Assembly (NCBI RefSeq): GCF_003046625.1
Contig: NZ_QAAD01000017.1
Span: forward strand, 30,569-94,568
Direction: 5' to 3'
From: Mangrovibacterium marinum
Lineage (GTDB): Bacteria; Bacteroidota; Bacteroidia; Bacteroidales; Prolixibacteraceae
Length of the DNA: 64,000 bases
Below are positions 7,473 to 16,347 of this stretch, piece by piece; position 1 is the first letter of the stretch, and the number at the start of each line of letters is the position of its first letter. Position numbers and translations under genes: made by a program. Below the pieces are notes generated by a model, which made no database searches, was not told the origin of the DNA, and saw only the letters and a list, made by a program, of their open reading frames with translations.

Positions 7473-9881
7473 CTAATTTAATTTCCATTCCAAAATACCG
7501 GCCGACTCCCCCTCCTGCAACTTCGCCTGCAAGCGGACTGCTGATGTTTTTACCGGTTTAAAGTTGACGGTATTGTACTGATCCAAAGCAACACCATAAG
7601 CATCGGTTGTTTCAACCGGCACCCAATTACCTTTGCTGTCCTTTACTTCTAATTTCCAGCTTTGGGGAACGCGATAGTTGCCATCGTAATGAGTCATGTC
7701 CAGCCAGTAAACATCGGATCGGGACAGCGTGACTGGCTTTTCAAACTCATATTGCACCCACTCTTCCGAGCCTTCTTTCAGCCACCAGTAGAAATAAGAT
7801 TTGTCGACATCTCCCGAGCTTTTCGGATCGAAACCATCATTCAGGCCGGGAGCCCAGCCACTTGAAGCGCTTGCATTTGCGTTGGTTGAAACCGAAGCTT
7901 CCGGCTTCACCACAACGGCATCTTCTTCATCAGCCAGCCAAACCAACATGTTGGATGTTCCCCGGTTGTCCCAGGCATAATACGGGATGGCAGTCAGGCT
8001 TACCGGTTCCAGTTCTTTCTCACCTTCATTCAACTGTACGCGTTCGCCTTTTAGTTGAAGTTTCACAACACCGCCAAGCAAGTCGGGCTCAAACTGCGCT
8101 TCAACCGCCTCATCCGTTTTGGCAAAACAGTCGAACAGGAAGCCATTGCCGTTGTCTTTATCTTCGAAACAGTAAACAACCGGCCCCCGTTGGTAAGCCA
8201 ATTTGCCTTTATCATTTGGCACGTTTTCGTTGGCAACGATTTTGCGCACCGGCATTGGGAAGTTCAGCGTAATTTCATCGCCGCTCTTCCATTTTTTTGC
8301 CAGGCTGACGTATCCGTTTTCAACCGTTGCATTTTCCTTTTCGCCGTTAATTTCCAGCGTAAATGAATCGGCCAGCTGGTTAGCAAAATGATACAAATCG
8401 GACGGCACCGGCTGGTTTTGCGCCCATCCGGGGATCCGGATTTTCAGCTTCATCTTTTCGGAGGCTGCCTGATCGATTTTAATCACCACATCGCCGTTCC
8501 ACGGGTATTTTGTTGTCTGGCTGATGGCAACAGTGTCTCTTCCAAACGGAACTTTCGCATTGCTTTCGGCAAACAGGTTGACGTACACCGCCTGCGAGTC
8601 GGTGGCATACATGTAGCCCGGAATGGAAGCCATAAAACGGGTAATATTACCGGGGCAGCAGGCACAGCCAAACCAGGGTGCGCGGTCGTGATTATGGAGC
8701 GATTCCAGGGGGTTGTCGTAGAAAAACTTATCGCCGCTCAACGACACACCCGAAATAACGCCGTTGTACAAGACCCGCTCCAGCACATCGTAATACTTCG
8801 CATCGTGTTCGTTCAAAAAGAGGCGATAGTTCCAGTACACGTTTGAAATTGAAGCGCAGGTTTCGCAATAGGAAGTCATGTTCGGCAGTTCGTAGTTGGG
8901 TCCAAAGCCTTCGCCCTGGGCACGCGAACCGATACCGCCGGTGATATAAAGTTTTTTGGACACCACATTTTCCCACACGCGTTTGGTAGCGTCCATAAGT
9001 TGCGCATCGTGTTGCAACGAGGCCACATCGGTAACACCCGAGTACAGGTAGCCCAGGCGAACGGCATGTCCCACAGCCTCGTCCTGATCAACAATCGGCT
9101 TGTGATCCTGGCTGTATTCACTCAGTTGGTGCCCGTCGGTTCCTTTACCGGTTTCATCGATAAAGTACCGGGCCAGCTTCAGATATTTTTCATCGTTGGT
9201 TACCCGGTAGAGCTTAACCAAGGCCATTTCGATAATCGGGTGACCGGAAGGAACGTGCTTTTGATTTTCGCCCGGCCCAAACACCTGGTCCACCAGATCG
9301 GCATTTTTCAGGGCAATATCCAGCAAAGTTCGTTTTCCGGTGGCCAGGTAGTGCGCAACGGCAGCCTCGTAAAGGTGGCCGCTGTTGTACAGCTCGTGAC
9401 TGTTCAGTCGTTCCCAGCGACTGCTGCCCCACCAGCCTTTCAGGCGCTCTGCTTTGTTGGTCACGCAGGTGGTCAGGTAACCGTCGTCTTCCTGCGCGGC
9501 GTCAATCAGGTTGATCACGCTGTCGAGGTAATGGTCCAGCTGCGGGTCGTACTGAACGGCTAAGGCGTACGAAGCGCCTTCGAGCACTTTGTACACATCG
9601 GTATCGTCGAAGGGAAAGTCGCCCTGCTGTTCACCTTCGATCAGGCCACCGGCCAGTGCAAAGTTGTCCAGGCGGCCATTTTCCTCACACTTTTGAAAGG
9701 CGGAAGGAATGGACACCGTGCGGTTTATTTCAATTTTGGGAGCCCAGAACCCGTCGGTAAAATGTACCGCCGTAAAAGGCACCGGCGTCAAAGGTTCGCT
9801 CGGTTTGGGCTGCTGCTTTGTGCAGGCAAAAGCCATCGCTCCGGCACAAAGCAAATATCCTATCGTTTTAATTTTCATCAT
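7473..9881 (-). CDS. GH127 beta-L-arabinofuranosidase with C-terminal sugar-binding-like domain, lipoprotein
   Basis: 802 residues; lipobox with Cys20 (MAFAC). The DUF1680/GH127 domain runs from about 30 to 640. Catalytic residues align with the Bifidobacterium HypBA1 pattern: acid/base Glu324 in GEGFG, then Glu340 and Cys342 in YCETC, and Cys408-Cys409 in CACCPGN forming the Zn-thiolate centre. The 16-residue spacing between acid/base and Zn-binding Glu is the same as in HypBA1. Residues about 660-802 form an extra beta-sandwich-like domain resembling F5/8-type C modules (YFYWWLKEGSEEWVQYEF), a likely binding module. It follows a second GH127 gene (ends 9914), and the two are clear paralogues. 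Expected reaction: release of terminal beta-L-Araf, for example from beta-1,2-linked arabinobiose. Confidence 0.92.
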   Translation of the reverse strand: MMKIKTIGYLLCAGAMAFACTKQQPKPSEPLTPVPFTAVHFTDGFWAPKIEINRTVSIPSAFQKCEENGRLDNFALAGGLIEGEQQGDFPFDDTDVYKVLEGASYALAVQYDPQLDHYLDSVINLIDAAQEDDGYLTTCVTNKAERLKGWWGSSRWERLNSHELYNSGHLYEAAVAHYLATGKRTLLDIALKNADLVDQVFGPGENQKHVPSGHPIIEMALVKLYRVTNDEKYLKLARYFIDETGKGTDGHQLSEYSQDHKPIVDQDEAVGHAVRLGYLYSGVTDVASLQHDAQLMDATKRVWENVVSKKLYITGGIGSRAQGEGFGPNYELPNMTSYCETCASISNVYWNYRLFLNEHDAKYYDVLERVLYNGVISGVSLSGDKFFYDNPLESLHNHDRAPWFGCACCPGNITRFMASIPGYMYATDSQAVYVNLFAESNAKVPFGRDTVAISQTTKYPWNGDVVIKIDQAASEKMKLKIRIPGWAQNQPVPSDLYHFANQLADSFTLEINGEKENATVENGYVSLAKKWKSGDEITLNFPMPVRKIVANENVPNDKGKLAYQRGPVVYCFEDKDNGNGFLFDCFAKTDEAVEAQFEPDLLGGVVKLQLKGERVQLNEGEKELEPVSLTAIPYYAWDNRGTSNMLVWLADEEDAVVVKPEASVSTNANASASSGWAPGLNDGFDPKSSGDVDKSYFYWWLKEGSEEWVQYEFEKPVTLSRSDVYWLDMTHYDGNYRVPQSWKLEVKDSKGNWVPVETTDAYGVALDQYNTVNFKPVKTSAVRLQAKLQEGESAGILEWKLN

Positions 9882-9913
9882 GATTTCAAATTACATCGCT
9901 GTGACGAGCAGGA

Positions 9914-12313
9914 TCAGTTAAGCTCCCACTCAAAAATTCCGGTCGCATTTTTTTCCGGCAACTTAATCTCGATTTTGATAGCTGTTGTTTTCACCGGCTC
10001 AAAGGATACTTCGTTTGCCACTCCTTTGGTCACCGTGTAATCGCTTGTGTTTTCAACCGGAGTCCAGTTACCGTCGCCGTTTTTGTAGTACAGCTTGTAC
10101 CATTCGGGAATGCGGCAGCCGCCCCAGGGACCGTCGTCGTACCAGTAAACCGTTGAGCTGCTCACCGTTTTCTGAGAATCAAATTCGTAGCTAATCCACT
10201 CCGTTGTGCCTTCTTTGGGCCACCAGTGGTAGTAGGGCACCATTCGGTCATTTTCGTCCTTCGGCACCAGGCGGTCGTTGATGGCGCTGATAGCTTTCAC
10301 CTTGTGCGAGGCATCAATTTTACTTTCCGAAGCAATAGTTGGTTGTTGTACCGGGCGGCTGGCGCTGATATCGTTGGGCAGCCAAACGGCCATTTCGCCG
10401 CTTCCGCGATGCGCCCAGGCGTAGTAAGGAATCATATTCAGATCGACATCCTTCACTTCAATTTTTCCGGCTTTGTTGTAAAAGAGCAGCTGCGCATCCA
10501 GGCTGATCATGTTCAGACCATACAACATTTCCGGTTTACTTTCAACCTTAAATTGCGGTTTTTGCGGAATAATGGCATTCAACACACTGAAATCGTTGTC
10601 GGGCCATTCGGCACAGTAAACCACCGGCCCACGTTCGATCGACACTTTTCCGCGATCTGCTTCAACCTTCGGATTGGCTTTCACCAGGCGTGGTTCCATA
10701 TCGAAATGAACAGACACCTGGTCTCCTTTTTTCCACGTACGGGAAATGGTGAAATAGCCATTTTTCAGCTCACTTTCAATAGGTTCACCATTCACCTTGA
10801 TGGCATACGACAGTTTCTTCTTATCGATGAAAGAATACAAATCGCTTGGAACAACATCGCCCAAAAGCCATCCGGGAATACGAATTTTCAGGTTGAAATC
10901 TTGCTTCTTCTTTGGAGCCACATCGATGGTGATATCGCCATTCCAGGGGTATTTTGTTTTTTGGGTCAAGGCAACGGCCGTTTTCCCCACTTTTATTTCC
11001 GAGCTGTTCGACATGAACAGGTTCACATACAAATCGTGGTCATGCACGGCATAAACATAGCCAGGCACCGATGGAATGAAACGCGCAATGTTCGACGGGC
11101 AACAGGCACAGCCAAACCAGGGTTGGCGCTGGTGCTGACCAATCGATTCCAAGGGGTTCGGATAGAAGAAACCGTCGCCATCCAAGGACACACCGCTGAT
11201 CAGGCCGTTGTACAGCGTACGTTCCAGTACATCGTAGTATTTCGACTCGCCGTGCAATAGGAATAAGCGGTAGTTCATGTACACATTGCCGATTGCGGCA
11301 CAAGTCTCGCAATAAGCCGACATATTGGGCAGCTCGTAGTTCTTGCCAAAAGCTTCGCCATGGCCGGTTGCCCCGATACCACCGGTGATGTACAGTTTTT
11401 TACCAACAATGTTATCCCAGATCCGGTCGATGGCATGAATGTATGAGGTGTCGCCGGTTAAGGCAGCCACATCGGCCATACCGGTGTACATATAGGCCGC
11501 GCGCACGGCGTGCCCAACCGCTTCGTCCTGTTCCAACACGGGTTTGTGCGATTGGCTGTACTCCGACTGAATGGTGGTGTGGCCTCGTTCGTCAAGCAAA
11601 TATTTGGCAAAGTCGAGGTATTTTTTGTCGCCCGTTACAACATAGAGTTTTGCCATGGCCATTTCGGCAATCTGGTGCCCCGGAACCACGGTTGCCTGCC
11701 CGGGATTTGGCCCAACTTCGCGCACGGCGCAGTCGGCGTATTTTTTGGCGATATCCAGGAAATTTGTTTTCCCGGTAGCCTGGTAGTGGGCAATTGCCCC
11801 CTCGATCATGTGCCCCAGGTCGTAGAGTTCATGACTGAGGTCTTCTTCTTTTTCCCAACGGTGTTCGCCGGCCCACTCGTGCGGGTGCGCGGGGTTCATG
11901 GTGCGCGAGGTGTACAAATAGCCGTCCGGCTCCTGCGCTGCGGCCACAATGGTCAAAACACTGTCAATGTATTTATCCAGTTTGGCATCGGGATAAGTTT
12001 GCATCGAGTAGCTTGCTCCTTCGATGGTTTTGTACACATCGGTATCGTCGAACGAAAGCCCGCCGACCTGGATAGTATCGCTGGGGTGAGCCGCCTTAAC
12101 AAAGTTGGTATACCGTCCAGTCTCTTCACATTTGCTGAAAGCTAAAGGAATGGTCACTTCACGGCTGGCTTTTAAACGTTGTCCCCAAAAGGCATCGTTC
12201 ACTTTAACCGATGTGAATGGCACCGGCGAAATCGGATATCCGGCATTCGGATGCTTCTGTGCTTTTGCTGTCAAACAAGCAAAACCGAGTAACAGGCATA
12301 AAATTTTTTTCAT
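9914..12313 (-). CDS. GH127 beta-L-arabinofuranosidase, first gene of the hydrolase operon
   Basis: 799 residues from the ATG at 12313; the open frame extends 12 codons further upstream, but the Met at 12313 starts an ordinary signal peptide (MKKILCLLLGFACLTAKAQ). The GH127 domain shows Glu320 (GHGEAFG, acid/base), Glu336 and Cys338 (YCETC) and Cys404-Cys405 (CACCPSN). The C-terminal approximately 130 residues again form an F5/8-like beta-sandwich (YYHWWPKEGTTEWISYEF). Unlike its paralogue at 7473-9881 it has no lipobox Cys at the end of the signal, so it may be soluble in the periplasm. A Bacteroidota-type promoter candidate lies about 130 bases upstream, so this is probably the first gene of an operon running down to 638. 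Confidence 0.92.
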   Translation of the reverse strand: MKKILCLLLGFACLTAKAQKHPNAGYPISPVPFTSVKVNDAFWGQRLKASREVTIPLAFSKCEETGRYTNFVKAAHPSDTIQVGGLSFDDTDVYKTIEGASYSMQTYPDAKLDKYIDSVLTIVAAAQEPDGYLYTSRTMNPAHPHEWAGEHRWEKEEDLSHELYDLGHMIEGAIAHYQATGKTNFLDIAKKYADCAVREVGPNPGQATVVPGHQIAEMAMAKLYVVTGDKKYLDFAKYLLDERGHTTIQSEYSQSHKPVLEQDEAVGHAVRAAYMYTGMADVAALTGDTSYIHAIDRIWDNIVGKKLYITGGIGATGHGEAFGKNYELPNMSAYCETCAAIGNVYMNYRLFLLHGESKYYDVLERTLYNGLISGVSLDGDGFFYPNPLESIGQHQRQPWFGCACCPSNIARFIPSVPGYVYAVHDHDLYVNLFMSNSSEIKVGKTAVALTQKTKYPWNGDITIDVAPKKKQDFNLKIRIPGWLLGDVVPSDLYSFIDKKKLSYAIKVNGEPIESELKNGYFTISRTWKKGDQVSVHFDMEPRLVKANPKVEADRGKVSIERGPVVYCAEWPDNDFSVLNAIIPQKPQFKVESKPEMLYGLNMISLDAQLLFYNKAGKIEVKDVDLNMIPYYAWAHRGSGEMAVWLPNDISASRPVQQPTIASESKIDASHKVKAISAINDRLVPKDENDRMVPYYHWWPKEGTTEWISYEFDSQKTVSSSTVYWYDDGPWGGCRIPEWYKLYYKNGDGNWTPVENTSDYTVTKGVANEVSFEPVKTTAIKIEIKLPEKNATGIFEWELN

Positions 12314-12440
12314 AAGTAAATTGTCAATTATATTACAAAATTGGCTCAACGCAGATGACGATGTATCATGCGGACGTTGTGATCGTAAATGTCGTAGGTT
12401 CTGATCAAAATCACCGAAATATTTGTTCAGAAGAATCGTA

Positions 12441-12471
12441 CAAATGTCTATTAGCGATCAGCTAAACCAAA
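12441..12471 (-). promoter_or_regulatory. candidate Bacteroidota promoter of the GH127-GH146 operon
   Basis: On the minus strand TTTG (12471-12468) is followed after exactly 19 bases by GACATTTG (12448-12441). This matches the TTTG-N19-TAnnTTTG layout described for Bacteroides, with one departure (GA for TA). The implied start of transcription near 12434 would give a leader of about 120 bases before the GH127 ATG at 12313. Confidence 0.5.
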
Positions 12472-12818
12472 CTAAGCCAAATAAAACGGGACAAACTGTC
12501 AAAAATTCGACAAAACCTGACATTTATAAACTAACGGCATAAGACTTTCTAAAAAAACGGACATGATTGCCGGGAAATCACCCACAGGAATGAACGTTTA
12601 GTATTTCTCGACGATGCTGTTGTCGTTGTTCTCAAAAGTTGTCAGCTTGTCGTTCCACCTCTAATCAAAACCAGTTATTGGCATTGCACCTTCGCGCCTC
12701 TATCTGCTTCGACTTTCAATGAGCGGTCCGGATTGCCAGTTCGAACCAGCGGGGGATTTCTTTTCTTCTGTGAAAGTCTTCTTCTGCTTTTACCTTCTAT
12801 CTAATGTACCCACCCTGG

Positions 12819-12864
12819 CCCTCCCTCACGAGGGGGAAATTCCGACTTTGTCGGAATGGGAGGG
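12819..12864. repeat. REP-like compound hairpin
   Basis: An inner perfect 8-base stem ATTCCGAC / GTCGGAAT (12839-12846, 12850-12857) with a TTT loop is enclosed by a 7-base outer stem CCCTCCC / GGGAGGG (12819-12825, 12858-12864). The 13 unpaired bases on the left side can form their own small CCCTC/GAGGG fold. No T-run follows on the minus strand, so it is not a classical terminator; it resembles a dispersed intergenic palindromic element or an mRNA 3'-end stabiliser for the CotH-ended transcript. Confidence 0.5.
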
Positions 12865-12948
12865 TCAATCTAATTCAAAAGAATCCACATTCATCCTTGT
12901 TGGTAATTTCCAAGGGAATCATGTATGTTTGTTCTGAACCCAAGCAGA

Positions 12949-14253
12949 TTAATTACCGTCTGGATAATTTGAAATCACTCCGTCGAGGTAGCTGATTCGA
13001 AGCGAAAGCCAATCCCCCATTCGTTGTATTTCATGGGCATGATCCTTATCAATTGGCCACTTTTGAAAATCACGACTCATGGCGTCTGAAAATCCACCAG
13101 CATAATCCAACGTGACGGCCCAATAGGTTGACAGGATTTGATCCCTGATTTCCAGCCATCGGGCTTTATATTCACTCACAAACTGACGATTTTTAAACAG
13201 ATCGGTAAAGAACTCCGGAACGTAATAACCTCCGGCATGTATCGATGGCGAGGTTCCCAGGACCAGCTCTTTATAATTGGAGAAGAAATTGTGCCCTGTG
13301 TACATGGTCGACCAGTCAAAGTCGTACCCGGCATCAAAATCCCACAAAGGCCCCATCACCCATTTTTGTCCCTTATCTTTATGCAGGTACATACTCCGGG
13401 GAGCTGCCAGCTCAACGTTGTAGACAAGTTCCTGGATCAGCAAAAAATCGATGAACGAAGGGATATCTAAAAGTGCGTCAACCTGATTATAATCAGCACT
13501 CTTGACAGCTTCTTCCAACAACGCAAATTCTGCTTTTATTGCGAACAAATGAGCTTCATCAATAATATCCGGATCTTTTACGCGAACCGGCATTCCGTAT
13601 TCTTCAGACCAAAAATTGTCTTCTTCCTCCGGAGCAAGTCCGGGACCGTCATCAACGTCAAGCGAGAGCAGCAAGCCTTCATCTTCATCAATAGCTACGC
13701 GGTTTTTACCCTGTTCAACCTGTTCGGTCAGGGTATACAACCCCATGTAATCGCCGTTTAAGGTCAGTTCCACATAACGCGAATGATTGGTATACGGCAG
13801 TCCCAAACCTTGTCCCACTGTAAATACAAAAGTATTCATCAGGTGAGTCGGATCACGGTAGTCAGCCAACAGAACCCAGTCTTTATCGGCTGCCAGCCCG
13901 AGGATTTCAGCACTTTGATCCAGCTTTATCCGGTAAGGCTTTTTCGGATACCAAAGCCAAGTTGAGTTTCCTCGTCCCCGGATGCGACCGGAACCAGAGT
14001 AATCCCAATCTGAATTACGGGCATCAAGAGAGATCGAGCAGTTTACATAGCTTTCTTTGGAATCGACTTCAGTCGCATTTTCGGTCGTAATTTCAATCTT
14101 GGCTACCGAGTATACTCCATCGAAAACCTCATCTTCATCCGGGTTGACTTCCTCATCGGAACAACTTGCAAGAATGAATATGAGCAGATAAATAAATGCC
14201 GGAAGAAATTTCTTTCCTACCGGCATCTTTTTATTGAAAATCATCGCTAACAC
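12949..14253 (-). CDS. CotH-like kinase domain lipoprotein
   Basis: 434 residues; signal peptide with lipobox Cys31 (FILASC), followed by an acidic linker. The CotH kinase domain covers about 45-420, recognisable from the RIRGRGNSTW segment, PKKPYRIKL, the LADYRDPT segment and the LWDFDAGYDFDW motif near residue 320, typical of this family (PF08757). Characterised CotH proteins are secreted atypical kinases; those in Bacteroidota glycan loci have no settled role. It is the last gene of the SusC-led operon, starting 5 bases after the stop of the DUF6055/DUF4859 gene. As a lipoprotein it is probably surface or periplasmic. Whether it phosphorylates a partner or acts as a binding protein is unknown. 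Confidence 0.8.
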   Translation of the reverse strand: MLAMIFNKKMPVGKKFLPAFIYLLIFILASCSDEEVNPDEDEVFDGVYSVAKIEITTENATEVDSKESYVNCSISLDARNSDWDYSGSGRIRGRGNSTWLWYPKKPYRIKLDQSAEILGLAADKDWVLLADYRDPTHLMNTFVFTVGQGLGLPYTNHSRYVELTLNGDYMGLYTLTEQVEQGKNRVAIDEDEGLLLSLDVDDGPGLAPEEEDNFWSEEYGMPVRVKDPDIIDEAHLFAIKAEFALLEEAVKSADYNQVDALLDIPSFIDFLLIQELVYNVELAAPRSMYLHKDKGQKWVMGPLWDFDAGYDFDWSTMYTGHNFFSNYKELVLGTSPSIHAGGYYVPEFFTDLFKNRQFVSEYKARWLEIRDQILSTYWAVTLDYAGGFSDAMSRDFQKWPIDKDHAHEIQRMGDWLSLRISYLDGVISNYPDGN

Positions 14254-14258
14254 GCTGA

Positions 14259-16340
14259 CTAATTAATGGTGACATTGAAAACAAAGGTGACCGTGTATTG
14301 CGTTCCATCTTTAGTGTAAACGAAAGCTTCTTTCACGGTATAAGTATCTCCCGCCTGGCTTCCATCCGGGAATTGCCCGACATTAAACTCGAACGTACCT
14401 GCCGTAAATTCGGAGAATATTTTGGAGTCAAACTCGGTTCCCCACGCGGTCACGTCGCCCTGGCTGTTGTACCAAAAACCATAGCCGTTAGCCGTAGTTT
14501 CGTAGTTCAGCGAACCGTCGGGCTCCACTGCGGCAAAAGCGATTTTTCCTTCCTGCGGACTAGCTTTTGCTGCCAGCAAGTTAGCGGCAATAGCCGATGG
14601 TTGCATGGCCAAAGCCTGTCCTACCCGGGCAATATCGCCGTTGGTATTCAGGTTCACCAGTTTTCCGGTATAATCACCGGCCGTGGTTGCCGGAAAGGCT
14701 AAATCGTAAGTCAGTGTCAGATCCTGCGGCACCGCATTCTCGTCGATGGTAATGTTGCCCAACAAATCTGTATTGCTAAACTTCACGGTATAAGGCCACT
14801 GATCGTCGTTGCTCTCTTTTTCGTCCCAAGCATGCGACTTGTAAGTTGAAGGAGCCCCAAGCACCACGAACCACAGGCGCTCACATCCTTCAGGCACGGT
14901 AAATTCAACATCGGCAGAGCTGCCTCGATTCATTTCGCCGTAAACCCGTTCGCCACTTTCCAACAGGGCAACATAGCCATACCGCCAACCGGCACGCGTA
15001 GTTTCGCTGGCATTGTAGCTTGTTTTGGTCTTCACATCTTCGCCGTCGGTATACTGCCCCGGGTCGTCCGCGGCCAATGGCGATCCCGGCAAAAGGCCGG
15101 TGAACTGGGTCGTTACCACCGTTCCGGCTTCCGGCACGTTCAGTGGAATTACGTTGTAGCCTGTTGTTCCGGGACATTTGGCATAGGCCACCTGGTAAGT
15201 GCCGTCTTCCAACTGGTAGAACTTGTAGGTGTACTTACCGATATAGTCTTGTCCGTAAGCGCGAATGGCATCCAAATCCCAGGTAACCAGCTTACTGACA
15301 GCATCGAACAATTCATTGTTCATTTCGTCAACCGACAAGCTGTTCATGCGCATATAGGCCTGAATCGGATCTTCCGGGCTTTCGGCTTCGCGCCAGATTT
15401 TGCCGATGTAGTCGATACCATGTTTTTCGGTCCAGTAGTACTGCAGGAAATAGCTGGCATAGCGTTGCCACTCGTGGCAAAAATGCCGGTGGTAGTTGTC
15501 CATATAAACCGGGAAGTTGTAGCTGGGAAAAATCTGCTCGGGATAGCTTTGGAAAGATTGCCACTGCGCACATTGCTCCCAAAACGCATTTCCACCGTTA
15601 CCTCCATAGCCATAGCGAAAGCCGCGGGTAAAATCATCCGCGATTCCACTGTAAGCCAACAAATCGGAATAGGTTTGATACTGAAAGCTGTGGCCAATTT
15701 CGTGAGCGATAGTCGATCCGACCGGCTTACAAGTACTTGGGTTTACCCAGAGGGCGCCAACCACATTGTCGTAACCACCTCCTGTTGCCAACCATTCGGT
15801 TTGGTAAAGCAGATAGATCTCCATTTTGTATTGATCCAGGTTTGATTTTCCGGCTCCAAGCTCTGCAAAACCCAAGGTATTGACATTCACTTCGAAAAAG
15901 CTTTCGGCTTTAAGCAACAGGTCGTCAATATCAACCCGCAAAGCAGACGGAATGGTATCCGCATTGGGATTCAGGCCAAACCCCTCTTCCCAGAAGACGA
16001 TAAAGTGATCGGACTGTTTGCTGCGAACGAAAGACCATTTGGAATCGCTGCGTAGCAGATCCATGTTGGCCAATTCTGCCGGCTTGTAAAACTTCTCAAA
16101 ATCGGGAATGTCCGACTCCTCCAGGATTGTCACCTCAGGTTCTGTGGTATCCTCTTCATCGTCATCCGGATCGGGTTGGTCGGGTGTCGGCTTGGCCCAG
16201 TGCACCGGGTCGTCATCGTCGCTGCAAGCAACAAAAGCCGGCGACGAAACACCTAAAAACAAGAAGAGCAGCAGCAATTTGTATAAGCCAGCAACCGCTG
16301 GCTTATACATGTTCAGAAAATTTATTCGAGTGTATCTCAT
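14259..16340 (-). CDS. DUF6055-like putative metallopeptidase with C-terminal DUF4859-like domain, lipoprotein
   Basis: 693 residues from the ATG at 16340; an inner ATG at 16310 (residue 11) is an alternative start. Lipobox Cys39 (AFVAC) precedes an acidic Asp/Pro-rich linker (about 40-70), a typical surface lipoprotein arrangement. The central region (about 95-370) resembles DUF6055 and carries His213-Glu-Ile-Gly-His217, a zinc-peptidase HEXXH motif, with Glu255 (FWEQCAQW) as possible third ligand. The C-terminal approximately 140 residues look like a DUF4859 module, shared with the neighbouring lipoprotein. It is in the SusC-D operon, 7 bases after the preceding stop. A perfect 12-base stem-loop overlaps the inner start. 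Peptidase activity is inferred from the motif only. Confidence 0.72.
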   Translation of the reverse strand: MRYTRINFLNMYKPAVAGLYKLLLLFLFLGVSSPAFVACSDDDDPVHWAKPTPDQPDPDDDEEDTTEPEVTILEESDIPDFEKFYKPAELANMDLLRSDSKWSFVRSKQSDHFIVFWEEGFGLNPNADTIPSALRVDIDDLLLKAESFFEVNVNTLGFAELGAGKSNLDQYKMEIYLLYQTEWLATGGGYDNVVGALWVNPSTCKPVGSTIAHEIGHSFQYQTYSDLLAYSGIADDFTRGFRYGYGGNGGNAFWEQCAQWQSFQSYPEQIFPSYNFPVYMDNYHRHFCHEWQRYASYFLQYYWTEKHGIDYIGKIWREAESPEDPIQAYMRMNSLSVDEMNNELFDAVSKLVTWDLDAIRAYGQDYIGKYTYKFYQLEDGTYQVAYAKCPGTTGYNVIPLNVPEAGTVVTTQFTGLLPGSPLAADDPGQYTDGEDVKTKTSYNASETTRAGWRYGYVALLESGERVYGEMNRGSSADVEFTVPEGCERLWFVVLGAPSTYKSHAWDEKESNDDQWPYTVKFSNTDLLGNITIDENAVPQDLTLTYDLAFPATTAGDYTGKLVNLNTNGDIARVGQALAMQPSAIAANLLAAKASPQEGKIAFAAVEPDGSLNYETTANGYGFWYNSQGDVTAWGTEFDSKIFSEFTAGTFEFNVGQFPDGSQAGDTYTVKEAFVYTKDGTQYTVTFVFNVTIN
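16281..16308 (-). promoter_or_regulatory. perfect 12-base stem-loop at the 5' end of a coding region
   Basis: GTATAAGCCAGC (16281-16292) and GCTGGCTTATAC (16297-16308) are exact reverse complements separated by AACC. In the minus-strand mRNA the stem begins with the G of the ATG at 16310-16308 and codes for YKPAVAGLY. It would block initiation at that inner ATG and favour the start at 16340, or slow early translation. Confidence 0.6.
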
Positions 16341-16347
16341 AACTAAA

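Larger units (their letters stand above)
12314..12948. other. 635-base intergenic region between GH127 operon and CotH gene
   Basis: I see no convincing gene here. It holds the promoter candidate at 12441-12471, a segment (12563-12592) that resembles one at 54728-54756, and a large imperfect hairpin at 12819-12864. Short open frames on the plus strand (for example 12719-12937) overlap the hairpin and have no recognisable product. The length and repeat content mark a boundary between the SusCD surface module and the downstream hydrolase operon. Confidence 0.6.

Noticed and set aside
6045..7481. Long plus-strand frame of 478 codons opposite the GH27 gene
   Set aside because: It lies antisense to a gene with complete GH27 active-site motifs, has no recognisable domain, and is a by-product of the high GC at codon positions.
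10226..11260. Plus-strand frame of 344 codons opposite GH127
   Set aside because: Antisense shadow of a gene with intact catalytic residues; no domain, no promoter.
12715..12760. tRNA-like T-loop string GTTCGAACC
   Set aside because: No acceptor stem, anticodon arm or D-arm can be folded around it; chance palindrome.
12719..12937. Small plus-strand frame in the intergenic region
   Set aside because: It runs through the compound hairpin and shows no signal peptide, domain or credible start context.
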